Assembly: GCA_025612245.1 (NCBI GenBank)
Contig: JAAXKQ010000006.1
Span: 124,001-188,000, forward strand
Direction of reading: 5' to 3'
Source of the DNA: Ignavibacteria bacterium
GTDB lineage: Bacteria; Bacteroidota; Ignavibacteria; Ignavibacteriales; SURF-24
DNA length: 64,000 nt
Shown here: one piece after another, positions 8,787 through 20,300 of the stretch
Layout of the letters: every line of letters starts with the position of its first letter
Numbering within the stretch: the stretch's first letter is position 1
Notes under the pieces: model-generated
The model's database searches: none
What the model saw: only the letters and a program-made list of their open reading frames with translations
Told to the model about the DNA's origin: nothing
Program-made: the position numbers and the translations under genes

Positions 8787-9659
8787 CTACACAAATAGTT
8801 CAGATTTGCCCGTATTTACGAGCAAATTATCAATGAGCCTCGTTTTCCCTATCCTGCATGCAACTAAGATATAATACTTTCCACCCTGGCTGAGACTGGG
8901 TGCTTCTTCAAACGTTTCAGCATCAACAATCTTAATGTAATCCAGACTGGAAGAATCAACTGCCTCAATTTTTTTGCGCATCTCACCAATGATTTCTCCG
9001 GAATCCATTTCACCTGAAGCAATCATTTCTGAGGCATATCGCAAAGAGCTGCTTAAAACGAGGGCATCTTTTCTTTCTTTTTCCGATAAATAAATGTTTC
9101 TTGAGCTCAAAGCCAGGCCGTCTTTCTCGCGCACAATCGGATGAACAATTATCTCTATATTCATCCTAAGGTCCTGAACCATTCTTTTAATTACTACCGC
9201 CTGCTGGGCGTCTTTCTGCCCGAAGACTGCCACATGCGGCATTACTGAATTAAAGAGTATCGTAACAATTGTTGTAACGCCCTTAAAATGAGTAGGGCGC
9301 GACTGACCTTCCAACCCCCTGGTTATTTCTCCTACTTCTACGTAAGTCTGGAATCCCCTGAGATATATCTCCTCAGGCGAGGGTATGAAAACGGCATCCA
9401 CCTTTTCATTTTCCAGAAGCATTTTATCCTTCTGCTCATCCCTCGGGTACTTTGAGAAATCCTCATTTGGAGCAAACTGTGTCGGATTGACAAATGTTGA
9501 AACGACTACAACGTCCGAAGCCTCCCTGGCTTTTCTCACGAGCGATAAGTGGCCTTCATGCAAGTAGCCCATCGTCGGGACAAAACCGATCTTTTTCCCT
9601 TCTTTTCTCATCTGAAGGGAATATTCCTGCATTTCTTTAACTGTATTTATGGTTTTGAT
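8787..9659 (-). CDS. panC: pantothenate synthetase
   Basis: PanC condenses pantoate and beta-alanine with ATP to make pantothenate in the cytoplasm, the last step before CoA synthesis. Signature motifs are GFVPTMGYLHEGHLSL (HxGH nucleotide site), STFVNPTQF, FGQKDAQQ and SSRNIYLS. The first in-frame ATG (9632) gives 281 residues, nine short of the usual N-terminus. The frame stays open upstream and encodes a family-like N-terminus starting IKTINTVKEMQ. An AGGAG site at 9671..9667 stands seven bases before an ATC codon at 9659..9657, so I take ATC as the likely start (290 residues); this is unusual. It lies downstream of accD behind a terminator. No panB or panD is in the window. Confidence 0.92.
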   Translation of the reverse strand: MKTINTVKEMQEYSLQMRKEGKKIGFVPTMGYLHEGHLSLVRKAREASDVVVVSTFVNPTQFAPNEDFSKYPRDEQKDKMLLENEKVDAVFIPSPEEIYLRGFQTYVEVGEITRGLEGQSRPTHFKGVTTIVTILFNSVMPHVAVFGQKDAQQAVVIKRMVQDLRMNIEIIVHPIVREKDGLALSSRNIYLSEKERKDALVLSSSLRYASEMIASGEMDSGEIIGEMRKKIEAVDSSSLDYIKIVDAETFEEAPSLSQGGKYYILVACRIGKTRLIDNLLVNTGKSELFV

Positions 9660-9666
9660 GGCAATA

Positions 9667-9671
9667 CTCCT
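9667..9671 (-). promoter_or_regulatory. strong Shine-Dalgarno that places the panC start at an ATC codon
   Basis: AGGAG on the minus strand is seven bases from the ATC at 9659 but 34 bases from the first ATG at 9632, so it supports initiation at ATC or immediately around it. Confidence 0.6.
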
Positions 9672-9684
9672 CTTTTTCAGTAAC

Positions 9685-9724
9685 TAAAAACAAAATGCGC
9701 CTGAAAGGAAGTCAGGCGCATTAA
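9685..9724 (-). terminator. rho-independent terminator of accD
   Basis: AATGCGCCTGA (9694-9704) and TCAGGCGCATT (9712-9722) form a perfect 11-bp stem with a 7-base loop. On the minus strand it is followed by TTTTGTTTTT. It lies six bases after the accD stop and upstream of panC. Confidence 0.9.
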
Positions 9725-9727
9725 AAA

Positions 9728-10567
9728 TCATTTACAAAAGTCTATGAGGCTTACAAGTTTAGACCTCAGGTCTTTCCTTTGGACAATGAGATCTATGAAG
9801 CCGTTCTCAAGCAGAAATTCCGAACTCTGGAAGCCCTCGGGAAGCTCTTTTCCGATGGTCTGCTTTATTACGCGGGGGCCGGCAAAGCCTATAAGGGCTT
9901 TTGGCTCCGCAATATTTATATCGCCAAGCATTGCATAGCTTGCCGTTGTACCGCCCGTAGTAGGGTCAGTTAAAATTGAGAAATATGGAATTCCTTCCTC
10001 TGCAAGGCGCGCTAAGCGGGAGCTGGTCTTTGCCATCTGCATGAGTGAGTAAGCACCTTCCATCATCCTGGCTCCTCCGCTTGCAGAAATAATAATCATC
10101 GGGATTCTGTGCCTGTAAGCGCGGTCAATTGCCCGGGATATCTTCTCCCCGACTACAGAACCCATGCTGCCGCCGATAAAGGAAAAATCCATGCACGCAA
10201 ATGATACTTCCCTGCCTTCAATTTTGCCCGTACCTGTCCTTACGGCGTCACTAAGCCCGGTTTTCTTCATCGTCTCGTTGACCCTGTCGGAATATTTTTT
10301 GCTGTCGACAAAGCCAAGCGGGTCGGCAGAGCGCATCTTCCTGTCATTTTCTCTAAAACTATTTTTGTCAAAAAGTATTGAGATATACTCGCTGCTGCCA
10401 ATTCTGAAGTGATGTTCGCACTTTGTGCACGTCCAGAAGTTCATCTCAAGCTGCTTTTTGTGAATTATCTCACCGCAGCCCGGGCACTTCTCCCACAAGC
10501 CATCCGGCAGTTCAAGCTTCGTACTATCTGAAGCTATATTCTCCTTGGATCTCTTAAACCAGGCCAT
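9728..10567 (-). CDS. accD: acetyl-CoA carboxylase carboxyltransferase subunit beta
   Basis: AccD forms, with AccA, the carboxyltransferase that moves the carboxyl group from biotin to acetyl-CoA, the committed step of fatty-acid synthesis. The 279-residue length is typical. The N-terminal zinc ribbon has cysteines 28, 31, 47 and 50 (CPGC and CTKC). The crotonase-fold body contains [22 protein letters not shown] and [14 protein letters not shown], characteristic of the acyl-CoA binding site. It starts three bases downstream of the DUF1573 gene, so it is probably co-transcribed with it and with tsaB, and ends at a strong terminator. No accA is nearby. Confidence 0.97.
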   Translation of the reverse strand: MAWFKRSKENIASDSTKLELPDGLWEKCPGCGEIIHKKQLEMNFWTCTKCEHHFRIGSSEYISILFDKNSFRENDRKMRSADPLGFVDSKKYSDRVNETMKKTGLSDAVRTGTGKIEGREVSFACMDFSFIGGSMGSVVGEKISRAIDRAYRHRIPMIIISASGGARMMEGAYSLMQMAKTSSRLARLAEEGIPYFSILTDPTTGGTTASYAMLGDINIAEPKALIGFAGPRVIKQTIGKELPEGFQSSEFLLENGFIDLIVQRKDLRSKLVSLIDFCK

Positions 10568-10570
10568 CAG

Positions 10571-11278
10571 CTACTTCCTATCCTTTACTTCTGCATAAAT
10601 TACAAGTGTCTGCTCGGGCTGTTTATAGTCATTAGTATACAGTGTAACCGTCCGGCTTAACTTTCCCTGTTTACTCGTTGAGTCAAATTCTATTCTGAGG
10701 CTTACCGCCTCACCGGGCTTAAGGCGTCTTCCGGAAACTGTCGCAGCAGTACAGCCGCAGGAAGTCTTTATGTCCCTAATTTCCAGCTCACTGTTGCCCG
10801 CATTCTTAAAATCAACCTTCCAGTCCGCAATTTTTCCCTCTTCCATAACACCAAAGTCGTGCTTAAACTCTGAGAGTTGGAGAACAGGACCGCCTTTTAA
10901 GGTATCGGGGAGTACGTTTGCGGTAAAGGAAAGCCTGGTCTCTGGGTTTTCCTTGTCATTGGAAATTATATAGACGTATTTCTGCTGCTTGCCCACTCGC
11001 CCAATGGTATTAAATTTCACGTTAATCTTAGCCGATTCCCCCGGCAGGAGCACATTTTTTTCCGGTTGTGCAGCAGTACACCCGCAGGAAGCCCTTACAT
11101 CCATTATCACCAGGGAGTCATCTCCTGTATTTGAGATGACAAAATCGTGCTCTACAAATGAATTTGGTTTTATATCCCCAAAATTAAATGCCGGGCTTTG
11201 GACCGCCAATTTTGCTCCCATCACCTGTGCAAAGCTTACGCTCGCAAAAAGCAAAAGCATTGTAAAGATTGTCTTCAT
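10571..11278 (-). CDS. secreted protein with two DUF1573 domains
   Basis: The protein has 235 residues with a clear signal peptide (MKTIFTMLLLFASVSFAQ, cleavage after SFA). Two immunoglobulin-like DUF1573 (HYDIN/ASPM-like) repeats follow, about 25-120 and 130-233. Each has the family signature of FGDIKPNSFVEHDF or FGVMEEG near its start and SCGCTAA later. The paired cysteines of SCGC in both repeats could form disulfides or bind metal; this is inference. DUF1573 proteins are abundant in Bacteroidota-like periplasms but have no settled function. It lies between tsaB and accD with gaps of 5 and 3 bases, so it is part of their transcript. Confidence 0.85.
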   Translation of the reverse strand: MKTIFTMLLLFASVSFAQVMGAKLAVQSPAFNFGDIKPNSFVEHDFVISNTGDDSLVIMDVRASCGCTAAQPEKNVLLPGESAKINVKFNTIGRVGKQQKYVYIISNDKENPETRLSFTANVLPDTLKGGPVLQLSEFKHDFGVMEEGKIADWKVDFKNAGNSELEIRDIKTSCGCTAATVSGRRLKPGEAVSLRIEFDSTSKQGKLSRTVTLYTNDYKQPEQTLVIYAEVKDRK

Positions 11279-11283
11279 ACTAT

Positions 11284-11940
11284 TTACCTGATAATAAAGT
11301 TCTTAAGATATGCAGGTTCCAAAAAATCGAAATTGTAACTTAACAAATCTTTCCCAAATAAATAAGCCCATTTTGCAATTAATGAGGCCGAAGGTGACAC
11401 TACAGGCATTTTGCTGCCATTTTTCACGGCGTTTCCGTATGCAACTGAGTTATCCGAAAGCCTCTCTTCCAAGTCCCCCTTTTTTATTACCTGCAAAGGC
11501 TCAACGAACTGATAGCCTTCTTTTGTGGAAATAAATTTGGCATAATAGAGCTCTTCCAGATTGACCTTGTTTGCTATTATAAATTTCGATCCTTCCGGCA
11601 GGTATCCTGAGGCCTGAAAGGCAAGCGCTTCAAAGGTTGGAACGGGAATTACCGGCAATTCAGCTCCTATTGCCAGCCCCTTGACTGCCGACATTCCTAT
11701 TCTCAAGCCGGTAAAAGAACCCGGACCAGAGGAAACTGCAACTGCCTGGACTTCATTCAGGCCCACACCTGCTGACTTTAATACCTCGTCAACTACTTCA
11801 ATTAGTTTTTCGGAATGAACGTGCTTTAACATTAAATTTATTTCAGTGTACCTGCTATCATCAAAATACACCGCGGCGCTGCACAGTTCGCCTGAGGTTT
11901 CAACGGCAAGAACCGGTTTATTTTCAGATTTTTTCATCAT
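11284..11940 (-). CDS. tsaB: tRNA threonylcarbamoyladenosine biosynthesis protein TsaB
   Basis: TsaB is the scaffold partner of TsaD and TsaE in the complex that puts threonylcarbamoyl on A37 of ANN-decoding tRNAs. The 218-residue length fits the family. The N-terminal ASKHA-fold strand reads VLAVETSGELCSAAVYF, and the signature VSSGPGSFTGLRIGMSAVKGLA (about 90-111) is diagnostic. As usual for TsaB the C-terminal half is degenerate compared with TsaD. tsaE lies 200 bases upstream, and DUF1573 and accD follow closely. tsaD is not in this window. Confidence 0.93.
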   Translation of the reverse strand: MMKKSENKPVLAVETSGELCSAAVYFDDSRYTEINLMLKHVHSEKLIEVVDEVLKSAGVGLNEVQAVAVSSGPGSFTGLRIGMSAVKGLAIGAELPVIPVPTFEALAFQASGYLPEGSKFIIANKVNLEELYYAKFISTKEGYQFVEPLQVIKKGDLEERLSDNSVAYGNAVKNGSKMPVVSPSASLIAKWAYLFGKDLLSYNFDFLEPAYLKNFIIR

Positions 11941-12140
11941 TTACTCAATTTAGTGTTCTAGAACAAAAACTCTTTTCATGGCGGCCTTTGGGTTCTTTTG
12001 AATATGCAAGCATTCCCTGAGAATTACTATTCCGGATGGAATTACTTTATGGCTGGAACAACACCTCAAGAAGACTTCTTTCAATTCCCGGAGCAAAGGC
12101 CAGTGTACCTATTTTTCAGAAAACTTAGCTTTCAGAAAGT
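11941..12140. other. 200-base gap between tsaE and tsaB
   Basis: No supported gene. A weak ATTCC/GGAAT stem is present near 12030, and short open frames on either strand resemble no family. It may hold a promoter for the tsaB-DUF1573-accD transcript, but no clear -35/-10 pair is visible. Confidence 0.3.
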
Positions 12141-12569
12141 TCAGGATATATTCTTAAAACTGATTTCCCTTGAAAAATCATCGTTTACAACAAAACTAAT
12201 CTCAATCCTCTTGGAGGGTAGTACTTCCGGCAGCAGGTCCGCCCATTCTATAAAAGTCAGAGTATCTTCCCTGGTCAGGTACTCCTCAAAACCAATGTCA
12301 TACAGCTCTTCAACTTTATTTATCCTGTAAAAATCAAAATGATTCACCTTCAGGCTGCCTTGATATTCATTGACAATGGCAAAAGTAGGACTGCTGACGT
12401 TGTCAATTTCGAAATTGCGGAGGAGGTGCTTAATAAAGGATGTTTTTCCGGCACCCAAATCACCGTTTAATGCTACGATCTCTCCGCCCTGAAGTAATTC
12501 GGAGAACTCTCCGGCCAGTCTGGCCGTTTCTTCTTCAGAGTTCACTTTAGCTGCAAAAGGAAATTCCAC
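12141..12569 (-). CDS. tsaE: tRNA threonylcarbamoyladenosine biosynthesis ATPase TsaE
   Basis: TsaE is a P-loop ATPase required for the t6A tRNA modification cycle with TsaB and TsaD. The 142 residues contain the Walker A motif GDLGAGKT at 36-43, the switch-like SSPTFAIVNEY, HFDFYRI and the late FIEWAD motif of the family. The start is a GTG that immediately follows the TAA stop of porX, with no spacer, so translation is probably coupled to porX. tsaB is next downstream after a 200-base gap. Confidence 0.94.
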   Translation of the reverse strand: MEFPFAAKVNSEEETARLAGEFSELLQGGEIVALNGDLGAGKTSFIKHLLRNFEIDNVSSPTFAIVNEYQGSLKVNHFDFYRINKVEELYDIGFEEYLTREDTLTFIEWADLLPEVLPSKRIEISFVVNDDFSREISFKNIS

Positions 12570-14141
12570 TTACGCTTTACTCTCCATAGTAATTATTGGC
12601 AAAATCATCTCTTCCATTGATATACCTCCGTGCTGGAAGGTATCTTTATAATAGCTCAGATATTTATGGTAATCTGTAGGATAGACAAAATAATAATCCT
12701 CTTTGGCGATTATATAGTTAATCGTCACTCCCCTTTTGGGAAGCTTATATTCGGAGGGATTTGTAATGTAAATGGCGTGCTTGTCATCTACTTTCAGGTT
12801 CCGTCCAAACTTAAATCTCAGGTTAGTTGAAGCTTCCCTGTCGCCAAGAACCTTTGCCCCGCGAAGAGTTCTGATTGAGCCATGGTCGGTTGTAATAATG
12901 ACCCTGGCATTTTTCATCTTTGCAATTGAACGGAAGGTGGAAAGTAAGGATGAATGCGCAAACCAGCTGTTCGTAAGCGAGCGGTATGCGGGCTCATCGG
13001 GAGCAATCTCCTTGAGGAGATCGGAGTCCGATCTTCCGTGTGCAATCATATCCAGGAAATTTACCACAACAGCCGTAAGCTGATTGTTCTGGTAGGAAAG
13101 GATATTCTGCTCAAAGGTGCGTCCCACCTCCGGATCAATGATTTTTATATACTTCAGCTCATTACGGAGTTTAATTCTCTTCCTGTCCAAGAGAAGCTGC
13201 AGGAGCTCTTTTTCATATTTATTGCAGCTGCGCTCGTCGTCTTCATTTCCTGACTGCCATAAATTCGGGTAATATTTTTCAATCTCTGCCGGATAAAGTC
13301 CGCTAAAAAGGGAATTCCTGGCATAAGGCGTGGCTGTCGGAAGTATTGAAAAATAGTATTTCCGGTCTATATTAAACAGGTCCACCAGGAATTTTTCCAT
13401 TCCGAACCACTGGTCCATTCTCAGGCAGTCGAGCACAAAGAAAAACACGGGTCTTTTTTCATCATCCAGCTGGCTAAGGACAAAATCGTTTGCAATCGTG
13501 GGTGTCAGCACAGGAGTATCTGCCCCGGGCTTGGCATTAATCCACTTCAGGTAATTCTTTTCTACATATTTGCTGAATTCCTGATTGCATTCTTTCTTCT
13601 GATCTATAAGTGTCTGTCTTAGTCCGATCTCAGGATGGACGTCCAGCTCCATTTCCCAGTTTACAAGCTTAAGATAAATCTCAATCCATTCATCATAATC
13701 AGGACCCATCATTACAGTGCGCGATATCTGGTTAAAATCCTGCAGGTAATCCTTAGCCATGTATTCGCCGGAGATCTTTCTTCCTTCAAGGATTTTTTTG
13801 CAGACAAGCAGCACCTGGCTTGGGTGTACGGGCTTGATCAGGTAATCCGAGATTTTCCCGCCAATGGCGTCATGCATCAGCGTTTCCTCTTCACTTTTGG
13901 TTATCATCACCACGGGAATATTCGGATTAATCTCCTTGATTTCGGCAAGGGTTTGAAGTCCTCCCAATCCGGCCATCATCTCATCCAGAAATATCAGGTC
14001 ATAAGCATTATCTTTTACTTCTGAAACGGCATCTTCCCCGTTGGTAACCGTCGAAACCTCATATCCTTTTTCCGTCAGGAAAAAAATATGAGAGCGAAGG
14101 AGCTCAATTTCATCATCAACCCATAAAATTTTCTTTTTCAT
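12570..14141 (-). CDS. porX: PorX-type response regulator with PglZ domain
   Basis: The 523-residue protein joins a CheY-like receiver (1-120; acidic pair D10-E11, phospho-acceptor D53, T81, K103) through a helical linker to an alkaline-phosphatase-superfamily PglZ domain (about 225-520). The PglZ part shows VLDCLR, PTATPYARN (candidate threonine nucleophile), FLDMIAHGRSD and TTDHGS, the expected zinc-binding and catalytic elements. PorX controls type IX secretion in Porphyromonas and related bacteria, and its PglZ domain has phosphodiesterase activity there. The sprA gene, coding for the secretion channel, is next upstream on the same strand (183-base gap), which supports the assignment. The cognate kinase PorY is not identified here. 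tsaE is fused head to tail with no gap. Confidence 0.93.
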   Translation of the reverse strand: MKKKILWVDDEIELLRSHIFFLTEKGYEVSTVTNGEDAVSEVKDNAYDLIFLDEMMAGLGGLQTLAEIKEINPNIPVVMITKSEEETLMHDAIGGKISDYLIKPVHPSQVLLVCKKILEGRKISGEYMAKDYLQDFNQISRTVMMGPDYDEWIEIYLKLVNWEMELDVHPEIGLRQTLIDQKKECNQEFSKYVEKNYLKWINAKPGADTPVLTPTIANDFVLSQLDDEKRPVFFFVLDCLRMDQWFGMEKFLVDLFNIDRKYYFSILPTATPYARNSLFSGLYPAEIEKYYPNLWQSGNEDDERSCNKYEKELLQLLLDRKRIKLRNELKYIKIIDPEVGRTFEQNILSYQNNQLTAVVVNFLDMIAHGRSDSDLLKEIAPDEPAYRSLTNSWFAHSSLLSTFRSIAKMKNARVIITTDHGSIRTLRGAKVLGDREASTNLRFKFGRNLKVDDKHAIYITNPSEYKLPKRGVTINYIIAKEDYYFVYPTDYHKYLSYYKDTFQHGGISMEEMILPIITMESKA

Positions 14142-14323
14142 CGTTTTCCCAGTTTAGTTTGCAACACTTCAATATTGAGTGTATAAATGATAAACTAACT
14201 GCTAAAATAAAAGTTCCATTTTTCCCGCACAGAGAGTAATTAGCTTCATACAATTTAATTAGCGACGTCACAATCCGGCATCCCTAATTTTAGACAAAAA
14301 CAACCGTTTTTCCAAACACATAA

Positions 14324-17300
14324 TTACTGTATGGAAATGTGTACATCCAGACCTGCCTCGTTTGTCGTTGTTGCAGAAATTCGGGAGGCTCCTTCAGGCT
14401 GAACCGAAGTACGTTTATAAAATATGGCAAGAGTTACTTTTGAGCTTATGACGTATTTAATTCTGGGTTCCATTGTCGTCATCTTGGTTCCGTCCTGTGG
14501 CACCCCTGCCTCAGTAAACTGATCCATGAGATAATTTATTACTGAATTCTTGCTGCTTGTATAGGCCAGTGTAATTTCTATGTCATTCTTAAGAGACAGA
14601 CCAAATATTGGAAGATCAAATCCTGTTTTAGAGTAACTTGCCGAAATCCCTATTTCCTTGGAGCTAGTCTGAGTAATATTTTTAGTTGAATTTCCCAGAT
14701 CGTATCCGGCTTTGGTCGAATACTTTACGTTTCCTGTAAAACTGCCATTCCAGAGGGAATTAAACGTCATATTCAAGCCGACTAGAGGCATGAATCCATA
14801 AGAAATTTTCTGCGATTGTGTTTCCTGCCGTCCGTCAGAGTTGATTCTCCATGATTCCGTATAATCCGAACTGTAAGAATGAGTAAGGGAGACTTTCTTG
14901 GCAATCGACTTGAACACAGGGTATTTCTCAAGCCCGTCCCAGTTAATACTCCAGTTAGGTCTCGGAATATATCTGGAGAATTCTTTCAAAATCGGCATTT
15001 TTGCAAGAAGAGGCGTGGATTCAAAGCCTTCCAGGAATGCATCCGAAAGGCTGCTGCCCGAAGTATAGAGTTCATTTACGCGTTTAATGCCGCTATTCAT
15101 GAAGCTCAGGAAAAACACCGGTGGCAGTGAAACAAATGAACGGCTTAGGCTTCCTGTTGATGTTACATTGGTTATTCTTGCGTTGCCAAGCGAATCTACC
15201 TGAATAGAAGTATTTTTGTTCATCGACCAGCCAACCTTCCACTTTACTTCTATTTGTGCACCTTCCCACAAAGGTCTTGAGGTACTGAAGTCCAGGCTGT
15301 TTCTCTGCGAGAAATTATCCGACACATTAGCCCTCAGCGCACGAGGACCTGCATCCTGGCTCAAGCCCAGCATGAAGGAGCGTGAAGGCCCCTTGTTGGA
15401 ATTCTGGAAGAATCCCCAGAAGTTGTAAACTCCCGTACCTTCGGCTCTTATACCCGACATAATTAGAGAATTATCCTGTGTATAATTAACGTTAAAGGAT
15501 TCATAATCGAACAGCAGGTATTGCACGCCGCGCTTTAGCGCCTTATAGACTCCCTTAAACGGATTTACCCTTGGCTTGTTTACGAGGCTGTCCTTTGCAA
15601 AGGCTACAGCGTTCGAATCTGTAACAGCCAGGGAATCACTTTTTACTGTTGTCGGGTTCTGGTTTGCCTGTCCCTGTGTCTGTTCTTCCTGGTCTGAGCG
15701 CTCCCTATTGCGGCGGTTCCTTGAAGGAGCCATGGTTGTTGTGGGTTTATTCTCCTGTTTTACATTTTCATTTGTTTCCTTGAACAAAGGATCAAACAGC
15801 GCTTTAACCTTGATCTTCAGGCCGAGATTTATGCTGTTATTAAATGAAACGTTGCGCCCGAGGTCCTTTTTCTGAAGGTCGTTGCTCCAACCATAATTGA
15901 CACGGTAGCCCGTGCTTAAGTTAAAGTAATTGTTCAGGTTCCAGATACTCGGAAGCCTTGGATTAGTCCTCACATCCACACTCTGAGTGTACTGCAAATC
16001 CTGTCCAAAGAGCTGCCCGCTCAAAATATCCCACCAGATTGCGCTTTCCCTTCTTTCTATGTTGTTATCCATAAGCAGATAGGACAGAGTAGAAGAGATG
16101 TTCAGACTATAAGTAAGTGATAGGTTCAAAAGCCCCCCTTCTGTCAGTTTCCAGCCAAAGTCTGCGCTTCTGGTTGCTCTGAAATCACGGGATATGCTTG
16201 GTTGCGTATTGGCAACTCTTGAAAGAAGGTATCCGTAAGTTCTTGATGCAGTTATGCCTGCATTCAGCTTCTGCGGAGTAAAATAAACCTTCATATTCCT
16301 GTAATCCGTAAAAAGCTGCAGTACTGTACCCAGAACAGGGATATCCGCAGGATAGAAAAAGTTATTCTGTCCGAACTGAAGGGCATAATTTACGCCAGCA
16401 TTCCACTGCCAATTACGGCTAACAACGGTAACAGGGCTTCTGCCACGGGTTTTATTGTAGTTGAAATTGAAGGTAAGATTATTAATGGTTTCCTTCACCA
16501 GCCAGAACTGCGAGGGTACCTGGATTCTCAAGCCCGCCATCGACCAGGTATCTGAAATATTTAGCGTGTGAGTGTTTCCGATATAATTATCCGATATTTT
16601 TTTTGCTTCCTCCTCGCTCACGCCTTCCTGTATTCTCTTTTCCTTCAGCTGGCTTGCAGCCTGGTCAACTTTTATATCTGTTCCAGGCACATATAGCGGC
16701 TTGCTGATCTGCTCGGATCTCTGGTAATTGATCCTGAAGTTGCTCCCCGGCAAATTTACCGGCAGGAGCTTCAGTACATCAAGATCCATAGAGACGCCCC
16801 AGTTTTTTGTACCTTGTTTGTTGCCAAACCTCTCGGAAAGCCCGTGGAAATAGGGATCTTTCTGGCTCATGTTAAAACTGACTGTCATAAGGTCCGCAAG
16901 CTTTAGCGTTGCAGAACTGCTGTAAGCCCAGCCCTTTGTGTCATCGGCCCCAATGACCCTGAGTTCATCAACCCATATCTGTCCTGAAACCTCCTGGCTG
17001 TTGCCCTTATCCTTTGGATTGGCTACGCCGATCATAAAGAAAGTTACATTGTTTATTGCCGGATTACCCCTTACCTCGTAAAACTCCCCAGGTTTACCTG
17101 GTACCGCTCTTTTCATAATCATGTTAGAGCTGTCCCTAAGCTGCTTTAAGGCGGTAAGCTCTTCAAATATAATACTGATCTCATTCCAGCCGGCTTTTAC
17201 TGGCTGGCGGTATTCGTAGTAATTTGTCGAATCACTGCCGAAACGGAAGTAAACTTCTGAGGCATAGGAACTATCGTTTACAAAATTTGAGACCGAGCCA

Positions 17301-20300
17301 ATGCCCGTGTTCTGATCGCCATGAATAAAGAGTTTCATCTGCTTATAATTAAACAGGTCCATCGTTCTCATTTTTTTCATCGCCTGGCGCTCTTCTCCCT
17401 TCTTCAAGTTCTTCAGTATGAGGGCCAGCGACTGTTCATTCCTGAGGACGTTTTCATCGGGTTTGCTTCTATCCTTTTCCCTTTCCACGCCGCCCGGGCT
17501 CTGGTATTCAGGCGAATTTTCCTCAACACTAACAACAGAAAGTGTAAGAGTTGTATCGTTAACATCAGGAGTTTTATTTACAATTGGGTCTACTTTCTGC
17601 CACTGGTTTCCAACGAAGTTGAACTCTGCAAGTCTTATATGCACCTGCGAACTAACTCCGTTTACCCAGAGTCTGATAGTATTAATCAGCGCCAGGCTTG
17701 GTTCACCAACTTTACTGACGTAATCTTTTAATGGAATCCTGATCTGATGCCAGCTTTGCGCTGTATTTCCGCCGCCCGTAATGAACTTGTTATTTACCTT
17801 GTTCGTGTCCAAAGGTATCTCATACCGGAAATAGCTGTTTACCTGTTCCAGAGTCCAGTCTCCGTTCAGGTCTTCCGTATCAGGCTGTTTTCCTGCATCA
17901 ATTGACACAGCATTCCCTTCCTGCCCGTTTATGTGCTCATAGTCTTGCAGCCCGGGAACGTAGTGGTAGTCGTCACCGGAAGGATCAGGGTTACTCACCG
18001 GGTCATATCCTGGTTCCAGATAATCAGGCAATCCATCCATACCGACATCTTCCCCCTGATCGATGGCCCCGTTACCGTTTTTATCTTCCGAATCCATCTT
18101 TCCCTTGTTTTGAATGACCTCTTCAGTTATTCTGCCCAGATCCACGTATAACTTGCTTTCCGGCGGTAACGGGGTATTGGGATCAAGCGCATACCAGAAC
18201 TCAATAAACTCCATGTTATCGTCGATGAGGTTATTTGCGGTATTGGACAGATTCTTCATCATACCGCCCCAGGAGGCTTCCCTGTTTGAAAGGTTAGGAG
18301 CGTAATTATATGTTCCTCTTTTGGATGGGTCAAAGACGAAATCCAGCACCTGAACCTGTTCGTCACCACGGGCAACTTTCTTCTCCGGCCAGATATCTTT
18401 AACATTAACATCAGCCGGCAAACGATGATACCACCAGCTTTTGGCCTTATGGCTCATTTTTTCGGTTATAGAAGTGTCACTGATAGAGGAGCCCATGTTG
18501 TCGGGTATACTCAGATCATGCCATGTAGTATAACCAATGCCTATAGGAATCGTCTTTTTTGCCCCCTCAAAATCATCCACATACGCAATACTATTGCTTC
18601 GGTCGCTGGCAATGGTACTCTTTTTTGTATTTGGATCGGGAGAAATATATGCAAATTCTCCCTTCAGGTTAAGGTTCGACATTTCTCTGGTAGAATAGAT
18701 CTTGTCCAGTGCCTTAGTCATAAACGGCAGTTCCATACCCGTAGAGAAGTCAATTCCATATATTGAGTTGCTCAGAGGCTCTTCACCAATACGGACCTTA
18801 TCGGAAAGCGTTTGCTGGTTAAGGTTCAGGGCCGAGAAGCCGAGCTTTGTATTCTTCGAGAAATTCAATTCTCCACGCATTCCAACGAGCGTCTTGGAAG
18901 CCATCTGGAAAAGGTCGTTCTGCTCGTATGTAATTTTAAGTCCTGCCCCGGGCACCAGCGCAGCCTGATTGCGAATGGTCACCTGGCCTGACATGTAGTC
19001 AACCGTGTAGTCCTCGCCTTCCTTGAGCTCGGCTCCGTTTAAGGTTACGCGCACGGAATTTTCAACCACACCCACATAGCCAAGGTTATATACCGCCGAA
19101 GATGCGGCGGAATACTTCCCGGTCATTATTATCCTGTCAATCCCATCTACAAGCCGGGCTGCTGCAATAGTAGTATCATAGAGATCTTTATAGCGCAGGT
19201 TTTCAGGCAGATCCTTGGACATATTCTTTCCAAAGGGTTGAAGCACCGGGAATATTATTTCGCCGGTTTCGGGCACAATGGTAATATACGGCTTAAAATC
19301 AAAGTTCCCATCCGGGCCGCCAACCGATCCGGATGCATCAGTCTTATCCAGGCCCAAAGCCTGTAAAAGCTGAACTGACTTGCCATTGGCAGTTACTTCC
19401 CTCTGCGGCTCGCTTCCCGGCTGCTGATAGACTACATCAAACTGAAATCCCTCCTGGTTAACTTTGTTCCCGCCTACCGGATAAATGTTTCTTAACTGAA
19501 GTTTCCAGGCTTCGGCATACTGGGGATTCAGATTTTGCGGCTTAATGAGTTTCAGCACAATCCTCTTTGAGCTGGCGGACTTCGTGGTATCACTGCCAAC
19601 TAATTCACCATAGTAAAGATCATCATCATTACCTGTGTTTTCACCATCTATCCTGTATGCAACAGCAATAGCATCCTGATCCTGTATCTGGGTTTTCATC
19701 GTAAGAACGCCGGTCATCTTATTGTATTCATAATCCTGCTCCCCTGATAATTTCACCCACCGGTTTACCTCCCTTAGTCCCGGACTCTTATTGCCCAAAG
19801 TATCGCCTCGCTCTGTGTCATAGTTGAGGCTAGACTTTTGTTTTGGCTGCAGGTCAATAAAGGCGACACCATTTCTTTCAACGCCCGGTTTTGGCTGCCC
19901 GCTGACGGTTTTCCAGACCTCAATCTCTTTTATCATATACCTGTTGTCATAGTCGTTGCCGGAGCTGGTATAATATCTGTTAAAAATATTCAGCCCGGCA
20001 GAGGTATCTGCGTAAACAGCATCCAGAAAGAAGTGGTTCTGAGAATATTCATAAAGATGAAGATTAAATTCGCTTGTAGTGGAGCCGCCCGTAATTGCAA
20101 TTTCCTTTACTTCACCCTTTTTCTGCGAAGCCAGTGTTGTAAGGCTTAAAGGCCCAAGCTGGAAATTTGCCTTAACACCAAAAAGCGCCTCGCTGCCACC
20201 GACCAGAGGCGAAGTCTGCAAAGATACGTTACCTGCCTCGACGCTCTGAACGATTTCATCCTCGTAGCCTTTATAGCTAATCTTCAGCTGGTTTTCATAT

